A stretch of DNA of 39,139 nucleotides from Parafrankia elaeagni (GCF_000374165.1 NZ_KB893752.1:1-39139); one strand, 5' to 3'. Positions 8,000 through 17,967 are shown, counted from the stretch's first letter. Program-made: numbers and translations. The notes: generated from the letters alone by a model not told the origin.

Positions 8000-10900
8000 C
8001 GGTCCACTCCCGGCGTGCTGGTGGTGGTCTCGGCGGTCACGGCGGCTGTGGACGGCGCGGCGGGGCGGCGGGAATGGCGGGGACGGCGGGCGAGACGGGC
8101 GGCGAGATGGCGGGCCACGGCGTCGACGTCCGGCCGGTCGACGAGCGAGAGATGATCTCCCGGCAGGACCACAACCTCGAGGTCGTCGCAGCATTCGTCC
8201 CAGCCCAGCGCCAGGTCGGTGCGGTGGTAGCGCTCGTCCAGCGCTGTCATCACCGCCTCGGGCCGTTCGGCCCGGTAGAGAATCACCGGGCCGGCGTACC
8301 GCCGGGGCCGGTACCGTTCGGCGATCCGGGCGTCGAGGTAGGACGTCCGCTGGTGGGCGAGCACGCCGGGGCTCATCCCGAGACCGGCGTCCGCGATCGC
8401 CTTCGTCAGCAGGTCGACCTGCTGGTCCTCCGGCATTCCGGCCAGGGCGTCGACGGCGACGTCCAGCGTCGTGTCGTAGGTCTGTTCGATGTAGGACACG
8501 AAGCGGGCAAGCCGGGCGGAGACCAGGTCGTGGGCCGACCGGCCGGGCGCGGGTGCGGGCGCCGGCAGCGGCTGGATGCTGTCGATCATCGCGACGAGAT
8601 CCACCGTCTCGCCCGCGTCGACGAGCTGCACCGCCGCCTCGTAGGCCAGCACGCCACCGAAGGACCAGCCGGCCAGCCGGTAGGGGCCGGCCGGCTGGAA
8701 CTCCCGTAGCAGCTCGACGTAGCGAGCGGCCTTCCGTTCGACGGTCCGGATCTCGTCCAGCCGCTCGAACCCGACGCAGCCCAGCCGGGCGGGCAGCTGC
8801 GACACCAGCGGGTGGTAGACGCTGGACGTCCCGCCCGCGGGGTGGAACAGGAAGAGCGGTGCTCCGTCGCCGAGCGGGCGCAGGAACCGCACCGGCGACC
8901 CGGTGTCCCCCTCGAACCGGTCGCGCAGCAGGTCGGCCATCGCCGCCACCGTCGGTTCGGCGAACAGCTCGGTCGTGCTGACCCGCGGCCCCCCGGCCAG
9001 GGAGTCGGCCTGCCCGCCGACGCCGGCGGCGGATCGTTCGTCCAGATGCGTCTGGACCGCCTCGACGAGCCGGGCGGCGGCCGCCTCGTCGCCGCCGAGC
9101 GCATGGAACGAGTCGGTGACGCCGATCGCGTCAGTGACGCCACTCGCACCGTCCCGGCCGGTCGCGCCGTCCCGGTCATCCCGGCCCAGGGCCTCCCGCC
9201 ACAGCCCGGCCAGCCACCGCTCGGTGGCGTCGCGCGGCCCGACCCGCGTCGGCCCGGGCGACGCCACCGGGGACGCCTTCGACAGACCGAGCTCGCGGGC
9301 CACGTGGTGTTCGAAGTCGCTCAGGCTGGCGCCCTGCAGCAGCATCCGGGCGGGCAGCGCCACGCCGAAGTCCGCCTCGACGGCGTTCTTCGCCCGCATC
9401 GCCATCAGCGAGTCGAGACCGAGCTGGGTCAGCGGCACATCCGGGTCCACGTTCCCGGCCCCGTCCCCGTCCCCGTCCCCGAAGCCCATGATCGAGGCGA
9501 GTCGGGCCCGGATCCGTTCGGTCGCGGCCGTGCGGGCCTGGTCGGCGGGCAGCGCCAGCAGCGCGGGCACGCCCATCCAGTCGCCACCGTTCGGCCGGCC
9601 GCCGCCGGTGTCCGCGGACGGGCTGGTGCCGGCACCGGTGGTCCGGCCCGGTCCTGCCAGCTCGGTGAAGAACGGCATCGTGGCCAGGGCGGGGAACAGC
9701 TCGACCGCCGCGGCTACGTTCACCCCGGTCACCCCGGTCACCGGGCGGTCGGTGACCAGCACCGCCTCGAGCGCCTCGAAGCCCTCCGCCGGGCTGATCG
9801 GCGCGAGCAGCACGTTGTCGTTGTCGCGGGCGCCACCGATGCCGGACCACGCGCCCCATTCGATGCTCGTCGCGGGCAGCCCGTCGGCGCGCCGCCGCCG
9901 GGCGAACGCGTCCAGCCAGGCGTTCGCCGCCGCGTAGGCACCCTGCCCCGGTGAGCCGAACAGCGCCGCCGCCGACGAGAACAGCAGCAGCCAGTCCAGG
10001 TCGATGCCCCGGGTGGCCGCGTGCAGCCGCAGCGCACCGTGCACCTTCGGCCGCCAGACCCGGTCGAGGCTGGCCCGCTCCAGCCCGAGCACGACACCGT
10101 CGTCGAGCACACCCGCCGCGTGCGCCACACCGTGCAGCGGGACGCTGTCGGCGACAGCGGCCTCGACCAGCCGCCGGGCGACCGCCGGCTCGGCGATGTC
10201 GCCGGTCACCACGACGACGTCGGTACCGGCCCGTCGGATGTCGTCGAGTTCCGCGCCGGCCGCCGCGGACGGGCCGGACCGGCCGTTGAGGACGACGCGC
10301 CGCGCGCCGCGGTCACCGAGCCACCGCGCCAGCGACAGCCCCAGCCCTGACAGACCCCCCGTCACGACATAGCTGCCGGGACGAACCACCGGCCCCACCG
10401 CGTCATCGGAACTCACCGCGTTGCCGGGGCTGGCTGCCCGGACGGCGTCACCGGCGGGATACAGCCGGCCGACCAGGCGGGTAGCGCCGCGCCAGGCGAC
10501 CTCGTCGTCGGCGGTACCGGCCAGCAGCTCGGCGACCACGGACTCCCCCGCCGTCCCTCGCCGGTCCCGGGCCGTGTCCCCGTCCCCGCTGACGTCCGCG
10601 TCGACCACGGTCGCGGCGAGCTCCGGGTGTTCGAAGGCGAGGACCCGGACGATTCCGCGCAGACATCCACCGGCGGGGTCACCCGGCCCGTCGAGCGCCG
10701 CCGCGCGCTGGGTCACCACCCACAGTCGGATCGGCCCCCCCGGTCCGGCCGTCGCGGCCCGGACCATCTCGGCCGCGGCGAACACCAGGTCGGCGGCCGC
10801 GGCGGCAGTCGGGTCGACGGAGGCTGCATCGGCCTCGAGCGGAACCGCCGGCGGGCAGACGAGCACCAGACCGGTACCCGTCCGATCAGGGTCGTCCGCC

Positions 10901-13900
10901 GGCCGTTCCAGGACGGCAGCGGCCCGCCCGGTGCCGTGGACGGTGGCCACCCGGTACCCGGCCGCCCGCAGACCGACCTCGACCTCGACCGCGAGCCGGC
11001 CGGCGACGACGCTGCCGCCACCGCTGGCTACGTCGACGATCAGCCAGCTGGCAGGCGCGGGGCGCGCCGACTCCGCGGGCAGCGGCGCCGGATCCCACCG
11101 GGTCTCGTACAGCCGGCGTGCCAGCGGAACGGGCACCGCGGAATCCGCCAGGGCCCGCAGGTGGACGTCCCGAGCCTCGAGTAGCACCTCCCCGTCCGCG
11201 CCGAGGAGCTGCACGGTGCCGCGGAGCACGTCGGCGTCCACCCGACGCAGCCGCGCCCGGCAGCGCCCGCCCCGGCCGGGGTCGGCGAGGACGCGCAGCG
11301 AGCCGACGCCGACCGGTACGTACCACCGGCGCGCCTCCTGCCCCTGGCTCGCCGGGAGCGACCGGCCGGCGGCCGCGAAGACCTGCAGGCAGAGATCGAG
11401 CAGGGCGGGATGCACGACGAACGCGCCGTCCGCCGGAGCCGCCGGGCCGAGGCCGACCCGGGCGGTCGCCCACCCGCCGTCCTGGTCCGTCGACGCACCG
11501 GCCAGGGCCGCGTCGACGCCGGTGAAGGCGGGGCCGTAGGCGTGGCCGATCTCGGCGAACAACCGCGGGACGTCCACCTCGACGGCGTCGACCAGCGGGT
11601 CCCAGTCGTCGTCCCACCCGAGGGGGTCGCCGACGGTGACCCGTGCGGTGGCGTGCTTCTCCCACGGCAGCGGCGTCCCGGGTCCCGCCCCCGCCCCCGC
11701 ACGCGCACCCGCCCCCGCACGCGCACCCGCCCCCGCGCCCGCGCCCGCGCCCGGACCGATGCCGGCGCCGCGGGCGTGGACGTCGACCACCGCGGCGAGC
11801 CTGCCGGTGACCGTCACCGACGTCGTCAGCTCCACCCGGCCTTCGACGGACAGCAGTCCGAGCAGGTCGAGGTCGTGCACGCTGACCTGCGCCGGGTCGA
11901 CGCCGAACGCCTCCGCGGCGGCGGCGAGCACCGTCTCCGCGAACCCCGCGCCCGGCATGACGGCGGCGCCGCGCAGCCGGTGGTCGCCGAGCCACGGCAG
12001 CAGATCCGTACCGGTGACGGTGCGCCACAGGTGGCGGCCGCCCTCGGGCAGTTCGACCCGCTGGCCCAGGAACGGGTGCTGGCCGGCGGGTGGGAGGACA
12101 CCCGCGCCGCGGGCCGGAGCCTGGCCGGCGGGCAGGGGCGGGCTGAACCAGTGGCGTCGGCGGTGCCAGCGGGTCCGCGGCGGCACTGCCGCCGGCGTGG
12201 CGGCCCGTGGGCGGACGAGTGGCACCAACCGGTGCCGGTCGACGGCCACACCGTGCAGGTCCAGCTGCGCCACGGCGGCGCGTAACGACACGTGGTCGTC
12301 GGTGTCGCGGCGGCCCAGCACCACCGGTGCCGGCTCCCGCACCCCGCTGGCCCGCAGGGTCTCCCGTATCGAGGCCACCGCGACCGGATGCGGCGCGATC
12401 TCGGCGACCGTGGTGAAGCCGTCCTCGGCGGCCGCGGCGAGCGCCTGGGTGAACCGCACCGGACGCCGTGCGTTCGCCGCCCAGTACTCGGCGTCGAAGG
12501 CGGGCACCGACCTCGGGTCGGTCAACGCGGTGCCGTACAGCGGAATCCGGGGCGCCCGGCCTCGGACGTCGGCGAGCGCGGCGGTGAGTTCGGCGAGCAC
12601 CGGGTCCACCGCCGGCGAGTGCGCCGCACCCCGGACGTCGAGGGCCCAGGCATCGCGGCCGAGGGCCCCGGCGTGCTCGACGAGCGCCGCCACCCCGGCC
12701 GGGTCGCCGGCGACGACACACTGCGTGGGCGAGGAGTACACGGCGACACCGACACCGGGGTAGGCGTCGTCCTCGGCGGTGATCTTCGTGAGCTCGGCGG
12801 CGGACAGCCCCACCATCGCCATCGCGCCGATCCCGGTGATCTCCACGGACTCCAGCAGCCGGGAGCGGACGGCCATCACCCGCACGCCGTCGGCCAGGTC
12901 CAGAGCTCCGGCGACGACGGCGGCGGCGACCTCGCCCATGGAGTGACCGAGGACCGCGCCCGGCACGACGCCGTAGGAGCGCAGCGTCCCGGCGAGGGCC
13001 ACCTGCATCGTGAACAGCGTCAGCTGCGTGGCGGCGACGCCCTCGATCGCGGCCGTCGACCCGAGCGCCGCGCGGACCGAGAACCCGGCCTGCCGACGGG
13101 TCAGAACGTCGACCGCGGCGACGATCCTGGCGAAGGTCGCGTCCTCGGCCAGCAGGCGGGCGCCCATGCCCCGCCACTGCGAGCCGTAGCCCGAGAACAC
13201 GAACAACGGGCCTCGGGCCGTCTCCGCTCGTTCTCTGCCTCGGCCGCCTGTCGGTCCCGCCGCCACGACGACGTCGGGTCGTCCACTGCGGTCACCACCG
13301 GCGGCGACCGTTCGCAGGCCCGCGACCACGCCGTCGAGGTCGCGGCCGACGACGGCGAACGCGGCCGGCCCGTGGTCCCGGTGATGGGCCAGGATGCCCG
13401 CCGCCTCCGCGAGCCGCATCACCGAGTCCGCCACCCCGGAATCCGCCGACGCGGAGTCCGCCGGCCCGGGATCCGCCGGCCCCGGGTACGCCGTCCCCGG
13501 GTACGCCGTCGCGGCGAGCCAGTCGGCGAGGTCGCCGGCTGCCACCCGCGCCCGGTCCGCGGTCAGCCCCGACACCGTGAGTACCGGGCCGGCGGTGGGC
13601 ACGGCCGGGAGGTCACCGGAGGCGCCCGTCAGCCCCGGGCTGTCGTGAGCGCCGTCGGCCGGTCCGGCCTCGGCGAGGACGACGTGCGCGTTCGTCCCGC
13701 TGAACCCGAAGGCCGACACTCCGGCCGTCGCCCGTCCGCCGTAGCGCGGCCAGGACTGCGGCGCGGGTCCGGTGACGACGCGGAGCCGGGCGGCGGCGAA
13801 GTCGATGAACGGGTTGGGGGCGGTGAAGTTCAGGCTCAGCGGGATGTGCCCGTGGTGCAGTCCGAGCACCACCTTGATCAGCCCGGCGATGCCGGCCGCC

Positions 13901-15333
13901 GCCTCGAGATGGCCGAGGTTCGTCTTCACCGAGCCGGTCAGCAGCGGCCGGTCGGGCGGGCGGCCCGCGCCGAGCACCTCGCCGAGGGCGCTGGCCTCGA
14001 TCGGATCGCCCAGCGGCGTGCCGGTGCCGTGCGCCTCCACGTAGTCGACCTGGTCGGAGGCGATCCGGGCTGTCGCGTAGGCCGTCCGCAGCAGGTCGGC
14101 CTGAGCCTGCGGACTGGGCGCCGTCAGACCGTTGGACCGGCCGTCGGAGTTGACCGCGCTGCCCCGGATGACGGCCAGCGCCGGCCGACGCGCCTGCCTG
14201 GCATCGGCCGCCCTTTCGAGCACGACGACGCCGCAGCCCTCGCCTCTCGCGATGCCGTCCGCGCCGGCGGAGAACGTCTTGCAGCGGCCGTCCGCCGCCA
14301 GTGCCCCGCCCAGATCGAAGTTCACGGTCACGGCCGGGGTCAGCAGCAGGTTCACACCGCCGACGATGGCGAGGTCGATCTCCCCGGCCCGCAGGCTCTG
14401 GCTCGCCTGGTGTACCGCCACGAGCGACGACGAGCAGGCCGTGTCGACGGCGACACTCGGCCCGCGCAGGTCGAGCAGGTAGGAGATGCGGCCCGCGGCG
14501 ATGCTCGGCGCCGATCCGGTCGAGGTCCAGGCATCGATCGCGGTCAGGTCGGCGGTGGTCAGGTACGCGTACTCGGCCACGCTGAGCCCGACGAAGACGC
14601 CGGTGCGGGTGCCCCGCAGCGACGACGGCCGGATGGCGGCGTGCTCGAGCGCCTCCCAGACGACCTCGAGCAGAAGGCGTTGCTGCGGGTCCATCAGCTC
14701 GGCCTCACGCGGCGTGATGCCGAAGAACTCCGCGTCGAAACCCTCGACGTCGGCGAGGAACCCGCCCCAGCGGGTCGTGCGGGCGAGCAGCTCCGCCTGC
14801 TCGGGCGCCCTGGCGGCGAACGGCGCCCAGCGCTGCGGCGGCACCTCGCCGACACCGGCCCGCCCGGCGGTCAGGGTCGCCCAGAACTCCTCGGGCCCGT
14901 CGCCGCTCGGGAAGCGGCAGCCGACACCGACAACCGCGATCTCCGCCGGCGCGCCGTGCTCCGCCAGCGTGCTGGGCTCCGCGGGAGCGCCGTGCTGTGC
15001 GGGAGCGCCGTGCTGTGCCGGCGCTGCCGGGCGGGTCCCCGTCGCCGGCCCGTCCGCGGGCGGCAGTGCCTGGGCGTCGCCCGCGCCGGTCAGCACCCGC
15101 GCCAGCAGACGGATGGTCGGGTTCTCCCAGACCAGCGTCGCCGGCAGCACGACGTCCAGGTACTCCTCGATCTCCCCGGTGAGAGCCACCGCGTCCCGCG
15201 AGGCGAGGCCCACCTCGTTCAGTGGCTGGTCGGGATCGACGTCGGCCGGGTCGAGCTCCGCGGTGTCGGCGACCTGCGCGACCAGCCAGGCCACCAGCTC
15301 GCTCTCGGACGGCCGAGGCCCGGACCCGCTCAC
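7996..15333 (-). CDS. Type I polyketide synthase, Pks13-like: ACP-KS-AT-DH-KR-ACP-(degenerate carrier)-TE
   Basis: A 2445-residue single-module PKS. Domains: N-terminal ACP (about 9-85, Ser45 in GLASRDA, a Pks13-like sequence); KS 130-556 with C300, H435 and H475; AT about 709-1010 with S798 (GHSMG) and H905 in GAAHSP; DH about 1085-1395 with H1118 and D1313; KR structural plus catalytic part 1400-1880 with TGGLSGLG, LDD (1743-1745, B-type), K1763, S1787, Y1800, N1804; ACP2 with S1975 (GLDSL); a carrier-like domain about 2035-2140 with Glu2083 where Ser is expected; TE 2146-2415 with S2224 (GWSFGG), D2251, H2394. No ER is present. The TE shares HQRTSYLD and FHPAGG blocks with Pks13. GTG 15333 overlaps the ligase stop (GTGA). 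It should join a ligase-activated acyl chain to a carboxylated extender. Confidence 0.93.
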   Translation of the reverse strand: MSGSGPRPSESELVAWLVAQVADTAELDPADVDPDQPLNEVGLASRDAVALTGEIEEYLDVVLPATLVWENPTIRLLARVLTGAGDAQALPPADGPATGTRPAAPAQHGAPAQHGAPAEPSTLAEHGAPAEIAVVGVGCRFPSGDGPEEFWATLTAGRAGVGEVPPQRWAPFAARAPEQAELLARTTRWGGFLADVEGFDAEFFGITPREAELMDPQQRLLLEVVWEALEHAAIRPSSLRGTRTGVFVGLSVAEYAYLTTADLTAIDAWTSTGSAPSIAAGRISYLLDLRGPSVAVDTACSSSLVAVHQASQSLRAGEIDLAIVGGVNLLLTPAVTVNFDLGGALAADGRCKTFSAGADGIARGEGCGVVVLERAADARQARRPALAVIRGSAVNSDGRSNGLTAPSPQAQADLLRTAYATARIASDQVDYVEAHGTGTPLGDPIEASALGEVLGAGRPPDRPLLTGSVKTNLGHLEAAAGIAGLIKVVLGLHHGHIPLSLNFTAPNPFIDFAAARLRVVTGPAPQSWPRYGGRATAGVSAFGFSGTNAHVVLAEAGPADGAHDSPGLTGASGDLPAVPTAGPVLTVSGLTADRARVAAGDLADWLAATAYPGTAYPGPADPGPADSASADSGVADSVMRLAEAAGILAHHRDHGPAAFAVVGRDLDGVVAGLRTVAAGGDRSGRPDVVVAAGPTGGRGRERAETARGPLFVFSGYGSQWRGMGARLLAEDATFARIVAAVDVLTRRQAGFSVRAALGSTAAIEGVAATQLTLFTMQVALAGTLRSYGVVPGAVLGHSMGEVAAAVVAGALDLADGVRVMAVRSRLLESVEITGIGAMAMVGLSAAELTKITAEDDAYPGVGVAVYSSPTQCVVAGDPAGVAALVEHAGALGRDAWALDVRGAAHSPAVDPVLAELTAALADVRGRAPRIPLYGTALTDPRSVPAFDAEYWAANARRPVRFTQALAAAAEDGFTTVAEIAPHPVAVASIRETLRASGVREPAPVVLGRRDTDDHVSLRAAVAQLDLHGVAVDRHRLVPLVRPRAATPAAVPPRTRWHRRRHWFSPPLPAGQAPARGAGVLPPAGQHPFLGQRVELPEGGRHLWRTVTGTDLLPWLGDHRLRGAAVMPGAGFAETVLAAAAEAFGVDPAQVSVHDLDLLGLLSVEGRVELTTSVTVTGRLAAVVDVHARGAGIGPGAGAGAGAGARAGAGARAGAGAGPGTPLPWEKHATARVTVGDPLGWDDDWDPLVDAVEVDVPRLFAEIGHAYGPAFTGVDAALAGASTDQDGGWATARVGLGPAAPADGAFVVHPALLDLCLQVFAAAGRSLPASQGQEARRWYVPVGVGSLRVLADPGRGGRCRARLRRVDADVLRGTVQLLGADGEVLLEARDVHLRALADSAVPVPLARRLYETRWDPAPLPAESARPAPASWLIVDVASGGGSVVAGRLAVEVEVGLRAAGYRVATVHGTGRAAAVLERPADDPDRTGTGLVLVCPPAVPLEADAASVDPTAAAAADLVFAAAEMVRAATAGPGGPIRLWVVTQRAAALDGPGDPAGGCLRGIVRVLAFEHPELAATVVDADVSGDGDTARDRRGTAGESVVAELLAGTADDEVAWRGATRLVGRLYPAGDAVRAASPGNAVSSDDAVGPVVRPGSYVVTGGLSGLGLSLARWLGDRGARRVVLNGRSGPSAAAGAELDDIRRAGTDVVVVTGDIAEPAVARRLVEAAVADSVPLHGVAHAAGVLDDGVVLGLERASLDRVWRPKVHGALRLHAATRGIDLDWLLLFSSAAALFGSPGQGAYAAANAWLDAFARRRRADGLPATSIEWGAWSGIGGARDNDNVLLAPISPAEGFEALEAVLVTDRPVTGVTGVNVAAAVELFPALATMPFFTELAGPGRTTGAGTSPSADTGGGRPNGGDWMGVPALLALPADQARTAATERIRARLASIMGFGDGDGDGAGNVDPDVPLTQLGLDSLMAMRAKNAVEADFGVALPARMLLQGASLSDFEHHVARELGLSKASPVASPGPTRVGPRDATERWLAGLWREALGRDDRDGATGRDGASGVTDAIGVTDSFHALGGDEAAAARLVEAVQTHLDERSAAGVGGQADSLAGGPRVSTTELFAEPTVAAMADLLRDRFEGDTGSPVRFLRPLGDGAPLFLFHPAGGTSSVYHPLVSQLPARLGCVGFERLDEIRTVERKAARYVELLREFQPAGPYRLAGWSFGGVLAYEAAVQLVDAGETVDLVAMIDSIQPLPAPAPAPGRSAHDLVSARLARFVSYIEQTYDTTLDVAVDALAGMPEDQQVDLLTKAIADAGLGMSPGVLAHQRTSYLDARIAERYRPRRYAGPVILYRAERPEAVMTALDERYHRTDLALGWDECCDDLEVVVLPGDHLSLVDRPDVDAVARHLAARLARRPRHSRRPAAPSTAAVTAETTTSTPGVDR
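11684..11753. repeat. Gly/Ala-coding tandem repeat inside the DH domain
   Basis: Two perfect 18-bp units (11701-11718 and 11719-11736) flanked by degenerate 6-bp units. On the minus strand they code for an Ala-Gly run with Arg at regular intervals (about residues 1194-1218), between the two hot-dog halves of the PKS dehydratase. The frame is intact. Confidence 0.85.
13456..13515. repeat. 15-bp tandem repeat in the KS-AT linker
   Basis: Four adjacent 15-bp units of decreasing similarity, coding on the minus strand for TAYPG/PADPG pentapeptides (about residues 608-626) in the linker between the ketosynthase and acyltransferase. The unit keeps the reading frame. Confidence 0.75.
14981..15016. 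repeat. 18-bp tandem repeat in the ACP-KS linker
   Basis: Two identical 18-bp units (14981-14998, 14999-15016), with a third, diverged copy at 14945-14962. They code for AQHGAP units (about residues 106-130) in the linker between the N-terminal ACP and the KS domain. Confidence 0.9.
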
Positions 15334-17216
15334 AGGTCGTGCCCGATCGAACCCGACCGGATGTCCCACCGGCCGTCGAGATAGGCCTGCCGGCAGGCCC
15401 TCCGTGCGATCTTCCCGCTGGAGGTGCGAGGCACCGAGCCCGGCTCCACCAGCAGAAAGTCGTGCAGGGAGACGTTGTGCTCGGACGACACCGCGGCGCG
15501 CGCGGCCCGGGCGACCGCGCCGGTCTCGTCCGCCGCGCCGTCCGCCGCGCGATACCGCTCGGCGACGACAACGACACCCTCGCTGCCATCTCCGCCCTCG
15601 CCGCCATCTCCGCCCTCGCCGCGGCCCCCGCCGGTGGTCGGCACGGTGAAGGCCGCCGTGCGATGTCGGCCCACGGCCGGATGCGCCTCCTCGACGGTGG
15701 ATTCGACATCCTGCGGGTAGACGTTGCGACCGTCCACAATGATCATGTCCTTGATGCGGCCGGTCACGAAGAGCCCGCCCTCGTGCCAGATCCCCAGGTC
15801 GCCGGTGCGCAGCCAGCTCCCGGTGGCTGTCGTCTCGGCCCGGGCGCCCGCCGCGGTGTCGCGCAGGACCGCCCGGAACACCTCCTCGCTGGTCTGCTCC
15901 TGGCGCCAGTAGCCGCGACCGACGTTGTCGCCGCGGATCCAGATCTCGCCCACCGTGCCGTCCGGCAGTGCCCGGCAGGTCACCGGGTCGACGATGCGCA
16001 GCTCCTGATCCACCGGGGCGCCGCTGGACACGAGTTCGGTCCGTTTCGCCGCCGGGCCGGCCGGCGGTTCGAGGTGGCCGAGCGCGAGAGCGTCGGAGTC
16101 GGCGAACACGGTGGTCGGGCTTTCGTCCATCGGACTCACGCAGACCAGCACGGTCGCCTCGGCCAGACCGTAGGTCGGTCGCAACGCCGTCTCCCGGAGC
16201 CCGCACCCGGCGAACGCGGCGTAGAAGCGCCTGAGTGTGTCGGCCCGGACCGGCTCGGCGCCGTTGGCGAAACTCCGCACACGGTCCAGCGACAACTCGG
16301 CCTTGTCCGCCTCCCTGACCCGCTTGACGCAGTAGTCGTAGGCGAAGTTCGGCGCCGCGGTGACGACAGCCGGATACCGGGATGTCTGCTGCAGCCACCG
16401 CAGCGGCCGCTGCACGAAGGCCAGCGGGTCGAACACCACAGAATGGGCGCCCGCGACGACCGGACCGGCGATCGACAGGATCAGGCCCATGTCGTGGAAA
16501 AGCGGAAGCCAGCTGACGGTGGTGTAGTCCGCACTGCGCTGTACCCGGTGTCCCGCCACCGCCTGGTAGGCGTTCACCACCACGTTCCCATGGGTGATCA
16601 CCACTCCGGCCGGTACCCGGGTCGACCCGGACGTGTACTGCAGATAGGCCACGTCCTCGGCGGTGGGCCGCGGGCGGGTGGCCCAGGCCAGGTCGTCGAA
16701 GTTCTCGCCGGTGAAACGGTCGACGGCGACAACCATCACCTCATGGGAGGACGCTCCCTGGGCCGACCATTCCTTGACGAGGGTCTCCACCTGGTCGAGC
16801 AGCGGCGCCGAGGTGACGACGCAGCGCGGATCGCTGTCGGCGAGCACCGCCGCGAGCCGGTCGGAACTGACCCCGTACCCGGGCGGGAAGAGCGGCACCG
16901 CCACCGCACCGGCCGCGAGCGCACCGAGGAAAGCGACCGCGTAGTCGAGGTTCTGCGGCGTCAGCAGGGCCACCCGGTCACCTGGCTGGACGACCCGACC
17001 CAGCCCGACCGCCACCGCCCGCACCCGTTCGTGGAGCTCCCGGTAGGTCAGTGTCGTCTGAACTCCGTCGCGGTCCCGCTCATAGTCGACGAACGTCATC
17101 GCGGGCTCGTCCGGTTCGTGTTCCGTCCAGTGCACGAGGTGGTCGACGAGGGTACTCGCCCTCGTCGGAACCACCGGAAGATCGCCGCGGTCGTCGGCGG
17201 TCGTGGAAATTCTCAT
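15330..17216 (-). CDS. Fatty acyl-AMP ligase (FadD32-like)
   Basis: 628 residues, ANL superfamily. It activates a fatty acid to the acyl-adenylate for transfer to an ACP. Visible: YERDRDGVQTTLTYRELHERV (N-terminus typical of FAALs), ATP loop YTSGSTRVPAGV (194-205), PTYGLAEATVLV (347-358), TGDLG (471-475), GRIKDMIIVDGRNVYPQDVE (486-505) and catalytic Lys602 in TSSGKIARR. The stretch after YGLAE is long, consistent with the FAAL insertion that favours AMP transfer over CoA. A Gly/Glu/Asp repeat (529-547) is unusual. ATG 17216 has GGAG upstream. It is the first gene of the coupled operon, so it probably loads Ser45 of the PKS N-terminal ACP, as FadD32 does for Pks13. Confidence 0.92.
   Translation of the reverse strand: MRISTTADDRGDLPVVPTRASTLVDHLVHWTEHEPDEPAMTFVDYERDRDGVQTTLTYRELHERVRAVAVGLGRVVQPGDRVALLTPQNLDYAVAFLGALAAGAVAVPLFPPGYGVSSDRLAAVLADSDPRCVVTSAPLLDQVETLVKEWSAQGASSHEVMVVAVDRFTGENFDDLAWATRPRPTAEDVAYLQYTSGSTRVPAGVVITHGNVVVNAYQAVAGHRVQRSADYTTVSWLPLFHDMGLILSIAGPVVAGAHSVVFDPLAFVQRPLRWLQQTSRYPAVVTAAPNFAYDYCVKRVREADKAELSLDRVRSFANGAEPVRADTLRRFYAAFAGCGLRETALRPTYGLAEATVLVCVSPMDESPTTVFADSDALALGHLEPPAGPAAKRTELVSSGAPVDQELRIVDPVTCRALPDGTVGEIWIRGDNVGRGYWRQEQTSEEVFRAVLRDTAAGARAETTATGSWLRTGDLGIWHEGGLFVTGRIKDMIIVDGRNVYPQDVESTVEEAHPAVGRHRTAAFTVPTTGGGRGEGGDGGEGGDGSEGVVVVAERYRAADGAADETGAVARAARAAVSSEHNVSLHDFLLVEPGSVPRTSSGKIARRACRQAYLDGRWDIRSGSIGHDL
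15586..15621. repeat. 18-bp tandem repeat in the acyl-AMP ligase
   Basis: Two perfect 18-bp units (15586-15603 and 15604-15621) coding on the minus strand for GEGGDG-type hexapeptides in the C-terminal subdomain of the ligase. The frame is maintained. Confidence 0.9.

Positions 17217-17967
<751 letters not shown>

Noticed and set aside
11684-11753. GC-rich repeat as a CRISPR or regulatory array
   Set aside because: It is coding and in frame, without spacers.
12292-15384. 1030-codon plus-strand open frame opposite the PKS
   Set aside because: It is antisense to conserved KS and AT domains, is Arg/Gly/Asp-rich with no family, and arises from high-GC codon bias.
15334-16398. N-terminal extension of the PKS frame
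   Set aside because: It overlaps the acyl-AMP ligase in another frame; the GTG at 15333 overlapping the ligase stop is the natural start, and Pks13-like proteins begin at the ACP.
7996-17216. Calling the operon true mycolic acid biosynthesis (pks13/fadD32/accD4)
   Set aside because: Pks13 lacks DH and KR, and nothing in the window (no mycolyltransferase, no MmpL) supports mycolates. Gene symbols are therefore left empty.
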